Below are positions 55,707 through 64,000 of a stretch of DNA of 64,000 nucleotides, piece by piece. The stretch lies in assembly GCF_021026315.1 (NCBI RefSeq), contig NZ_JAJNCX010000003.1, forward strand, positions 124,001-188,000. Reading direction: 5' to 3'. Within the stretch, counting starts at the first letter, position 1; each line of letters starts with the position of its first letter. Under the pieces are notes generated by a model. It searched no databases and was not told the DNA's origin. It saw nothing but the letters and a program-made list of their open reading frames with translations. This DNA is from Rhizobium sp. C4 (GTDB lineage: Bacteria > Pseudomonadota > Alphaproteobacteria > Rhizobiales > Rhizobiaceae). Position numbers and translations under genes: made by a program.

Positions 55707-56849
55707 ATGAAGTCTTTGGGCAGCATCCGCAGATCATTTGCGCCGTGGACGGATCCGAGCGCCAAGCCGTATATCTCGTTCCGCAATGTGACGAAGAAGT
55801 TCGGCACCTTTGTCGCGGTCGATGACCTCTCGCTCGACATCTATCACCGCGAGTTCTTCGCACTGCTCGGCGCGTCCGGTTGCGGCAAGTCGACGCTTCT
55901 GCGCATGCTCGCCGGTTTCGAGCAGCCGACCTCGGGTGAAATCATCCTCGACGGCGTCAACATGGCCGGAACCCCGCCGTATCGCCGGCCGGTCAACATG
56001 ATGTTCCAGTCCTATGCGCTCTTCCCGCATATGACGGTCGAGAACAACATTGCCTTCGGCCTGAAGCAGGACCGGATGCCGAAGAACGAGATCGCCGATC
56101 GCGTCGCGCAGATGCTCAAGCTCGTCAAGCTCGAGAAATTCGCCACCCGCAAGCCGCATCAGCTGTCCGGCGGCCAGCGCCAGCGCGTGGCGCTGGCCCG
56201 CTCGCTTGCCAAGCGGCCGAAGGTTCTGCTCCTCGACGAACCGCTCGGCGCGCTCGACAAGAAGCTGCGCGAAGAAACCCAGTTCGAACTGATGGACCTG
56301 CAGCAGGATCTCGGCCTGACCTTTGTCGTCGTCACGCACGACCAGGAAGAGGCCATGACCATGGCCGACCGCATCGCCGTCATGGCCGCCGGCAAGGTCA
56401 ACCAGGTGGCGACGCCTGCCGAAATCTACGAAGCCCCGAACTCGCGCTTCGTCGCCGACTTCATTGGTGACGTGAACATCTTCGATGGTCTGGCGAACCC
56501 CTCGCAGGGTGGCGATCTCGACATCGCGGTGGCCGAAGGCTTCACCATCCGCACGCCCGTTGGCGGCGCCGATGTGCGCGGCGCGACCCGCGGCTTTGCC
56601 ATCCGCCCGGAGAAGATCCGGGTGACGCGCGAGGCGCCGGCCGACGCCGGCATCAATTCCGTCAGGGGAGAGATGTGGGACATTGCCTATCTCGGCGACA
56701 TGACGGTCTATATCATCAAGCTGCCGAACGGGCAGACGGTGAAAGCCTCGTCGCTCAACGCGCAGCGCTCGGTCGAAAACCCGCTGGGCTATGACGAGGA
56801 TGTCTGGATTTCCTTCGACGGCGATGCCGGCGTTCTGTTGAAGGATTGA
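55707..56849 (+). CDS. potG: Polyamine ABC transporter ATPase PotG
   Basis: A 380-residue ATPase. Walker A is GASGCGKST, the Q loop FQSYALFPHMTVENN, the signature LSGGQRQRVALARSL, Walker B VLLLDEPLGALDKKL, and the H-loop VTHDQEEA. The C-terminal TOBE-type domain (FAIRPEKIRVTREA) is present. It powers PotH/PotI. It starts 128 bp after potF and ends 4 bp before potH. Confidence 0.95.
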   Translation: MKSLGSIRRSFAPWTDPSAKPYISFRNVTKKFGTFVAVDDLSLDIYHREFFALLGASGCGKSTLLRMLAGFEQPTSGEIILDGVNMAGTPPYRRPVNMMFQSYALFPHMTVENNIAFGLKQDRMPKNEIADRVAQMLKLVKLEKFATRKPHQLSGGQRQRVALARSLAKRPKVLLLDEPLGALDKKLREETQFELMDLQQDLGLTFVVVTHDQEEAMTMADRIAVMAAGKVNQVATPAEIYEAPNSRFVADFIGDVNIFDGLANPSQGGDLDIAVAEGFTIRTPVGGADVRGATRGFAIRPEKIRVTREAPADAGINSVRGEMWDIAYLGDMTVYIIKLPNGQTVKASSLNAQRSVENPLGYDEDVWISFDGDAGVLLKD

Positions 56850-56853
56850 GATC

Positions 56854-57759
56854 ATGGCCAGGCTCGTCAACGGCATCTTCAACCGCCTGGTCATTGCCGT
56901 CCCGTTCGGATGGCTGCTGATCCTCTTCCTTGTCCCGTTCTTCATCGTCTTCCGCATCTCGCTGTCGCAGACCGCGATCGCGATGCCGCCCTATACGCCG
57001 GTCTTCGACCTGGCTGCGGGCTGGGATGGCCTGAAGGATTTCTTGAGCCAGCTCTCGCTGGACAACTTCATCTACCTCACGCAGGACTCGCTCTACGTGA
57101 AGGCCTATATCTCCAGCGTGACGATCGCCTTCTTCGCGACGCTGCTCACGCTGCTCGTCGGCTATCCGATCGCCTATGCGATGGCGCAGGCTCCGCGCAC
57201 GGTCCGTCCGACACTGCTGATGCTGGTCATCCTGCCGTTCTGGACAAGCTTCCTGATCCGCGTCTATGCGTGGATCGCGATCCTGAAGCCGGAAGGCTTC
57301 CTCAACCAGATCCTGCTCTATCTGGGGCTTATCCATGAGCCGCTGATCATCCTCAACACCAATGTCGCGGTCTATATCGGCATCGTCTATTCCTATCTGC
57401 CCTTCATGGTCCTGCCGCTCTATTCGGCGCTTGAAAAGCTCGACGGGACACTGATCGAAGCGGCCGAAGATCTTGGCTGCACGCAATTCCAAGCATTCTG
57501 GAAGGTGACATTCCCGCTTTCGCTCCCGGGCGTGATCGCGGGCTTCCTGCTCGTCTTCATTCCGGCAACCGGTGAATTCGTCATCCCCGACCTGCTCGGC
57601 GGTTCTGAAACGCTGATGATCGGCAAGACGCTCTGGGCCGAGTTCTTCTCCAACCGCGACTGGCCGATCTCCTCTGCCGTTGCCATCGTCCTGCTTCTGG
57701 TCCTGGTGATCCCGATCGCCCTGTTCCAGAACGCCCAGACAAAAGCACAGGGAGAATGA
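56854..57759 (+). CDS. potH: Polyamine ABC permease PotH
   Basis: A 301-residue permease with six predicted membrane segments (LVIAVPFGWLLILFLVPFFIVFRI first). The EAA loop is IEAAEDLGCTQFQAFWKVTFPLSLPGV, and the segment LPFWTSFLIRVYAWIAILKPEGFLN is characteristic of PotH/PotB. It lies 4 bp after potG; its stop overlaps the start region of potI. Confidence 0.94.
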   Translation: MARLVNGIFNRLVIAVPFGWLLILFLVPFFIVFRISLSQTAIAMPPYTPVFDLAAGWDGLKDFLSQLSLDNFIYLTQDSLYVKAYISSVTIAFFATLLTLLVGYPIAYAMAQAPRTVRPTLLMLVILPFWTSFLIRVYAWIAILKPEGFLNQILLYLGLIHEPLIILNTNVAVYIGIVYSYLPFMVLPLYSALEKLDGTLIEAAEDLGCTQFQAFWKVTFPLSLPGVIAGFLLVFIPATGEFVIPDLLGGSETLMIGKTLWAEFFSNRDWPISSAVAIVLLLVLVIPIALFQNAQTKAQGE

Positions 57760-57761
57760 CG

Positions 57762-58580
57762 ATGAACCGCTGGACCTCCTTCAACAAGTTCTCTCTGACG
57801 CTCGGCTTCGGCTTCCTCTACCTGCCGATCCTGCTGCTGATCGTCTATTCCTTCAACGAGTCGAAGCTCGTCACCGTCTGGGGTGGCTTTTCGACACGGT
57901 GGTACACCTCGCTTCTGGAAAACGAGGCGCTCAAGGATGCCGCATGGGTGACGGCGCGCGTCGCCTTCACCTCCGCATCGATCGCTACCGTGCTCGGCAC
58001 GCTCGCGGCGCTGGCGCTGACCCGCTACACGAAGTTTCATGGCCGGGTGCTGTTCTCGGGAATGATCTATGCGCCGCTCGTCATGCCGGATGTCATCACC
58101 GGCCTGTCGCTGCTGCTCTTCTTCGTGGCGGTCAATCTCGACCGCGGCATTGTCACGGTGATCCTCGCGCATATCACATTCTCCATGTGCTATGTCGCCG
58201 TCGTCGTGCAGTCGCGTCTGTTGAGTTTTGATCGGTCGATCGAGGAAGCGGCGATGGATCTGGGGGCAACGCCCACGCGCACCTTCCTGCAGGTCACGCT
58301 GCCGGTCATCGCGCCGGCTGTCGTCTCGGGCTGGATGCTTGCCTTCACGCTGTCGCTGGACGATCTGGTGATCTCGAGCTTCGCTTCAGGCCCGGGTGCC
58401 ACGACCCTGCCAATGAAGATCTACAGCCAGGTGCGTCTCGGCGTGACGCCGGAAATCAACGCGGTCTCGACCATTCTGGTAACGATCGTGACGATTGGCG
58501 TCATCACCGCCTCGATCATCAACAAACGCCGCGAAGTGCAGCGTCAGCGTGATGAGCAGGCGGCGTTTGCGCAGGGTTGA
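57762..58580 (+). CDS. potI: Polyamine ABC permease PotI
   Basis: A 272-residue permease: FNKFSLTLGFGFLYLPILLLIVYSFNES, the EAA loop EEAAMDLGATPTRTFLQVTLPVIAPA and SLDDLVISSFASGPGATTLPMKIYS, typical of PotC/PotI. Two starts are possible: ATG 57756 overlapping the potH stop, and ATG 57762, which has better spacing (8 bp) from AGGGAG and is used. It is the last gene of the operon; a hairpin follows. Confidence 0.94.
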   Translation: MNRWTSFNKFSLTLGFGFLYLPILLLIVYSFNESKLVTVWGGFSTRWYTSLLENEALKDAAWVTARVAFTSASIATVLGTLAALALTRYTKFHGRVLFSGMIYAPLVMPDVITGLSLLLFFVAVNLDRGIVTVILAHITFSMCYVAVVVQSRLLSFDRSIEEAAMDLGATPTRTFLQVTLPVIAPAVVSGWMLAFTLSLDDLVISSFASGPGATTLPMKIYSQVRLGVTPEINAVSTILVTIVTIGVITASIINKRREVQRQRDEQAAFAQG

Positions 58581-58588
58581 CGGAATGG

Positions 58589-58609
58589 GATGAGGCGGCT
58601 GGCCTCATC
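58589..58609. terminator. Hairpin between potI and the minus-strand gene at 58615
   Basis: An 8-bp stem GATGAGGC / GCCTCATC (58589-58596 with 58602-58609), loop GGCTG, between convergent genes. Short and without T run, so its strength is uncertain. Confidence 0.6.
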
Positions 58610-58614
58610 CGGGG

Positions 58615-58830
58615 TCAGCCGCGCTTGGCCTTCCCGCGCGGGCCGGGCTGTGCCGGGGCCGGGGCGAGCGCTTCCTGCGCCTCGCGGAGCTTGCGCAGCC
58701 GCTCGGTCTTCAGAACGCGCTGTGCCGCTTCCTTGCTGATGATCTGTCGCGCCATGTGGTCGATGGCGGAGGCTTTGTCCTGAGCCGACATCTTGGCCGG
58801 CTTGAAGAATGCGTCTTTGGTTGCGGTCAT
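58615..58830 (-). CDS. Small basic conserved-looking protein upstream of potI
   Basis: A 71-residue, soluble protein: MTATKDAFFKPAKMSAQDKA, IDHMARQIISKEAAQRVLKTERLRKLREAQE and a Pro/Ala/Lys-rich tail. Family not recognised. It lies 38 bp after rpsU on the same strand, so the two may share a transcript, and the basic helix could suit RNA binding (inference). Confidence 0.6.
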   Translation of the reverse strand: MTATKDAFFKPAKMSAQDKASAIDHMARQIISKEAAQRVLKTERLRKLREAQEALAPAPAQPGPRGKAKRG

Positions 58831-58868
58831 GGTGGACCTCCCTTGTGTTGAAATTCAAGTCTTGAAAT

Positions 58869-59105
58869 TCAGCGCGGGTGCACGACCTTCTTGGGTGCGG
58901 GCAGGAGCCCTTCGCGCTGCAATCTCTTCTTCTTGAGCTTGTTGTGCCGGCGGATTGCTTCGGCCGCCTCGCGAACACGACGTTCGGAGGGCTTTTCATA
59001 GGAGCGCCGCGCCCGCATTTCGCGGAATACGCCTTCGCGCTGCATCTTCTTCTTCAGGACGCGAAGCGCCTGTTCGACATTGTTGTCCCTGACGATGACT
59101 TGCAA
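58869..59105 (-). CDS. rpsU: 30S ribosomal protein bS21
   Basis: A 78-residue bS21: [43 protein letters not shown], then a basic tail. It fits the family in size and N-terminus. It is involved in 30S-mRNA initiation. The gene lies among small genes of uncertain function, not in a macromolecular-synthesis operon. Confident by sequence. Confidence 0.95.
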   Translation of the reverse strand: MQVIVRDNNVEQALRVLKKKMQREGVFREMRARRSYEKPSERRVREAAEAIRRHNKLKKKRLQREGLLPAPKKVVHPR

Positions 59106-59129
59106 GATGCCGCCTTTTCTGAATTGTTG

Positions 59130-59423
59130 TTATTTTCGGGTGCGAATGGTCGACGCGTTGATCCAGCTCGAACCGGTTTTGGGCCGCGAGATCGGATCTG
59201 GCGCGCGAACGCCCGTTGCGGGCGAGGCCAGCACGTCGATATCGTCGCTGCTGATCGTCCGGTCGAAGTTTTCACGGGGAAGACGGACCCGGTAACGGAT
59301 CGCGCCGGTCGTGGTTTCCGGCTGGCAGGACACGATGCGCACTGTGATCTGCTGCGGTACGCCCTGTAGCGATCTGGGGCGAAGGACGACCATGTCGTCC
59401 GGATTGTAACGGACTTCCGTCAT
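59130..59423 (-). CDS. Small hypothetical protein between rpsU and cspA
   Basis: A 97-residue protein with two mid-domain segments: MTEVRYNPDDMVVLRPRSLQGVPQQITVRIVSCQPE and YRVRLPRENFDRTISSDDIDVLAS. The start at 59423 is taken because the longer form begins at a less plausible codon. No recognised family. It lies 24 bp before rpsU on the same strand. The cspA terminator sits just upstream of its start. Confidence 0.6.
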   Translation of the reverse strand: MTEVRYNPDDMVVLRPRSLQGVPQQITVRIVSCQPETTTGAIRYRVRLPRENFDRTISSDDIDVLASPATGVRAPDPISRPKTGSSWINASTIRTRK

Positions 59424-59445
59424 GGGAGCCTCCACAAAAAACAAA

Positions 59446-59467
59446 AGGCCGGGCGTAAACCCGACCT
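59446..59467 (-). terminator. Terminator of cspA
   Basis: On the minus strand AGGTCGGG-loop-CCCGGCCT (59467-59460 with 59453-59446, one G-T pair) is followed by TTTGTTTTTTG. A typical intrinsic terminator between cspA and the gene at 59130-59423. Confidence 0.8.
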
Positions 59468-59527
59468 CTCACAGTCACTCAGCGAAGCTGCCAGTACATC
59501 CGTGGTCAGCCTCAGCGAATGACGAAT

Positions 59528-59737
59528 TCACGCTGCGCGAAGATTGTCAGCCGAATTCTTGCCGGACTTGCGGTCCTGCACGATGTCGTAGCTGATCTTC
59601 TGGCCGTCGGAGAGCGAGCCCATGCCGGCGCGTTCAACGGCCGAGATGTGAACGAAAACGTCGGTCGAGCCGTTGTCAGGCTGAATGAAGCCGAAGCCCT
59701 TGGTGGAGTTAAACCACTTTACTGTGCCAGTGTTCAT
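59528..59737 (-). CDS. cspA: Cold-shock domain protein CspA-type
   Basis: A 69-residue single cold-shock domain protein: [34 protein letters not shown], with RNP1 (KGFGFIQ) and RNP2 (VFVHIS). The start at 59737 has AAAGGAAAT upstream. An mRNA leader and a 256-bp AT-rich region lie upstream. It acts as an RNA chaperone/antiterminator; the paralogue letter is not certain in this organism. Confidence 0.94.
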   Translation of the reverse strand: MNTGTVKWFNSTKGFGFIQPDNGSTDVFVHISAVERAGMGSLSDGQKISYDIVQDRKSGKNSADNLRAA

Positions 59738-59993
59738 AACGATTTCCTTTCGTAGCAATCGTTGTTGTTCCCGCGAAACCTCGCAGGATTGGATCGATTA
59801 TTTGAGAGGAAATTCGACGGGAGCAAAGCTCTTAACGACGTCACAAGCAACTTTCGATGAGCTCAAGATATGCTTTATTTGAAATTTTACAATGGCCTGC
59901 GGGCATTAATCGTAGGAGCCCACAGTTTTTGTCCATTAAGGAGCTGAATTCGCACGGAAGTTTATTTCCGGGATTTCGAAAATATTTTCCGGC
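59738..59993. other. 256-bp gap upstream of cspA
   Basis: AT-rich sequence with the promoter and leader of cspA (minus strand) on one side and the 3' end of the membrane protein gene at 59994 on the other. A short palindrome CCCGCGAAACCTCGCAGG (about 59771-59788) lies in the leader. No gene is seen. Confidence 0.5.
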
Positions 59994-62400
<2,407 letters not shown>

Positions 62401-62706
62401 ATGAATGCTCTGAAGATGCGGGCCGATGCTTCCGAATTTCAGTTCGCGCGTGAACGCGAACTGCAGTTTCGCATTGATGCGCGTAGCAAGATGGCCTTGG
62501 CGCTCTGGGCTGCTGAAAAGCTCGGACATGTCGATCCGGCCGCCTATGCCAACGAATTGCTGACCGAGGACATCATCAAGCGCGGCGGTGCAGTGGAGCG
62601 TCTGGTCAACGACTTCGCAGAAGCCGGCATTCCGGTCGCCACCCAGGAAATCCAGTCTCGCCTCGCAGCCACCTTGCGCCAGGTCGCAGCCGACATGGCT
62701 GCCTGA
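62401..62706 (+). CDS. F1-ATPase zeta-subunit family protein (DUF1476)
   Basis: A 101-residue helical protein: FARERELQFRIDARSKMALALWAAEKLG, then AAYANELLTEDIIKRGGAVERLVNDFAEAGIPV. This pattern matches the alphaproteobacterial DUF1476 family, which includes the zeta inhibitor of the F1-ATPase in Paracoccus. In rhizobia zeta-like proteins may have lost strong inhibition, so the role here is uncertain. No ATPase genes are nearby. A terminator follows. Confidence 0.82.
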   Translation: MNALKMRADASEFQFARERELQFRIDARSKMALALWAAEKLGHVDPAAYANELLTEDIIKRGGAVERLVNDFAEAGIPVATQEIQSRLAATLRQVAADMAA

Positions 62707-62733
62707 ACCGCCGCGACGCACTAGTATGCTCTG

Positions 62734-62759
62734 GCCCGGCGCTGAATGCCCGGGCTTTT
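62734..62759 (+). terminator. Intrinsic terminator after the zeta-family gene
   Basis: A 6-bp stem GCCCGG / CCGGGC (62734-62739 with 62750-62755), loop 10 nt, followed by TTTT. Confidence 0.7.
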
Positions 62760-62852
62760 GCATTTTATGCTTTCACTCCAGTTCAAAGGCTCTGGACATC
62801 CCGATCTCCGCCCGTTTCGATAGCATCATCTGAGGCGCGGAGAAGAGGCGGC

Positions 62853-63575
62853 ATGATCAAGCTTTATGGATTTGGACCCGGCGTCGGACAGCCGGACCTG
62901 AGCCCATTCGTCATGAAGGTCATGATCCTGCTGCGTATGGCCGGGCTTCCCTTCGAAAAGATCAACGGGATTGCCGGCGCCCGCAAGGCCCCGCGCGGCA
63001 AGCTGCCATACATCGAGGACAAGGGGCGCACTGTCTCCGACAGCCGTTTCATCAAGCGCTACCTCGCCGAGGCCTACGGTGTGGATTTCACTGGTGGATA
63101 TGACGAGAAAACCCTGATGCTGGGCCTGCTGGCCGAGCGCACGCTGGAGGAGTCGAGCTATTTCTTCGCCGTCGAACGGCGGTGGATCCGCCCCGATGGC
63201 TGGCCGGTGATGCAAAAGGCAGCCTTCGGCGCCATGCCCGCGCCTGTCCGCCTGCTGATTGCCCCGCTCGTCCGCCGCAGCGTTCTGAAGTCTCTGCAGG
63301 GGCAGGGTACGGCAAGAATGAGCAATGCGGAAAACGATCTGTTGGCCGCAGAGAACTCCCATGCGATTGCCTGTCTTCTCGGAGACAAGCCATATCTTCT
63401 GGGCGACCGCGCCAGCGCATCCGATGCGACGGTGCTCGCTTTCGCCATCGCGGCCACGGCGCACGCCTTTCCAGGGCCGATCCGCGATGCGATCCTAGCG
63501 GAACCCAATCTCGTTGCCTATCGCAACCGGCTGGCGGCGCAGTTTCTGCCGGAATGTGATGTTGCGACGCTCTGA
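62853..63575 (+). CDS. Glutathione S-transferase-like protein
   Basis: A 240-residue GST-fold protein. The N-terminal thioredoxin-like domain is IKLYGFGPGVGQPDLSPFVMKVMILLRMAGLPFEKING with KLPYIEDKGRTVSDSRFI, and a helical C-terminal domain ends DATVLAFAIAATAHAFPGPIRDAI. It resembles the metaxin/Tom37-like GST group (N-terminal 'GPGxG...SPF') rather than classical detoxifying GSTs, so the catalytic role is unproven. Start ATG 62853; the ribosome site GAGGCG is moderate. Confidence 0.8.
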   Translation: MIKLYGFGPGVGQPDLSPFVMKVMILLRMAGLPFEKINGIAGARKAPRGKLPYIEDKGRTVSDSRFIKRYLAEAYGVDFTGGYDEKTLMLGLLAERTLEESSYFFAVERRWIRPDGWPVMQKAAFGAMPAPVRLLIAPLVRRSVLKSLQGQGTARMSNAENDLLAAENSHAIACLLGDKPYLLGDRASASDATVLAFAIAATAHAFPGPIRDAILAEPNLVAYRNRLAAQFLPECDVATL

Positions 63576-63692
63576 AACATTGCGAAGAATTCACTATTCA
63601 AGGCCAAGCACCGGGACTATGGAAAGTATGTATTCCTTACAATAACAGAATGGGCTGCAATTCTGCGGCCCGCATTGCTCTTCGGTTCCGAC

Positions 63693-64000
63693 ATGCCTCG
63701 TATCGTCCCCATCATCCTCGCCTTCGCCTTCTTCATGGAGATGATGGATTCGACGGTCATCGCCACATCGCTTCCGGCGATTGCCGGCGACATCGGCGTC
63801 AACCCCATCACCCTGAAGCTGGCGCTGACCTCCTACCTCGTGGCGCTTGGCGTTTTCATTCCGATCAGCGGCTGGATGGCAGACAAGTTCGGCGCGAAGA
63901 ACATTTTCCGCATTGCGCTTCTGGTCTTCGTCCTGGGATCGATCGCCTGCTCCATGTCTTCAACCCTGCCGGAATTCGTCATTGCACGCTTCCTGCAGGG
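63693..64000 (+). CDS. MFS drug exporter, DHA2/EmrB-type (3' end outside window)
   Basis: The first 102 residues of an exporter. TM1 is IVPIILAFAFFMEMMDSTVI, with the DST motif and ATSLPAIAGDIG (motif typical of 14-TM MFS EmrB/QacA). TM2 is LTSYLVALGVFIPISGWM, and the GWMADKFGAKNIF loop is the MFS A motif. The ATG at 63693 is used although no strong ribosome site is visible. The gene runs off the right edge. Confidence 0.85.
   Translation, partial: MPRIVPIILAFAFFMEMMDSTVIATSLPAIAGDIGVNPITLKLALTSYLVALGVFIPISGWMADKFGAKNIFRIALLVFVLGSIACSMSSTLPEFVIARFLQ

Overview
The window is chromosomal, high-GC alphaproteobacterial DNA of the family Rhizobiaceae (Rhizobium, Agrobacterium, Ensifer or a close relative). 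Markers are the MotB/MotC/MotE motor proteins, the Rem regulator, the FlaF/FlbT pair, tandem short flagellins, an AglEFGAK alpha-glucoside system, a zwf-pgl-edd operon and rhizobial intergenic palindromic repeats. No tRNA, rRNA, CRISPR array, transposase or phage gene was seen.

Positions 1-25,700 are the distal part of a flagellar island, all on the plus strand: flgI (cut by the window edge), motE, flgH, fliL, fliP, four flagellin genes, a FliH-like gene, motB, motC, fliK/motD, a lytic transglycosylase, rem, flgE, flgK, flgL, flaF, flbT, flgD, fliQ, flhA, fliR, then four small genes best read as FliJ-like, FlgJ rod-binding, FlgN-like and FliL-like. Many stop and start codons overlap. The flagellin leaders share upstream blocks, and in at least three of them a hairpin masks the Shine-Dalgarno; the likely leader-binding regulator, FlbT, is encoded downstream.

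Positions 26,000-27,900 hold a WecG/TagA-type glycosyltransferase and an uncharacterised two-membrane-segment protein resembling a polysaccharide co-polymerase. Positions 27,960-35,840 are an alpha-glucoside locus: LacI-type aglR, divergent from aglE-aglF-aglG-aglA-aglK, with matching palindromic operators at both ends of the divergent region and a strong hairpin after aglE.

Positions 35,840-43,200 are mostly minus strand: a RIME-like repeat, two tandem GNAT acetyltransferases with a secreted metallophosphatase, the Entner-Doudoroff operon zwf-pgl-edd, another dispersed repeat, and an SMR exporter. Positions 43,200-54,330 carry a PuuA-like glutamine synthetase, an HI0933-family flavoprotein with a TTG start, a 45-residue membrane protein, a chemoreceptor, a LysR regulator divergent from a 50-codon gene, aquaporin Z, a small conserved gene, isocitrate lyase and its divergent ScfR/RamB-like regulator with repeated TTTGTAAAA-type sites.

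Positions 54,480-58,580 are a putrescine/spermidine ABC transporter (potFGHI), which fits functionally with the PuuA-like enzyme. The rest is housekeeping or hypothetical: rpsU, cspA, guaB, an F1-ATPase zeta-family protein, a glutathione S-transferase-like protein and the start of an MFS exporter cut by the right edge.
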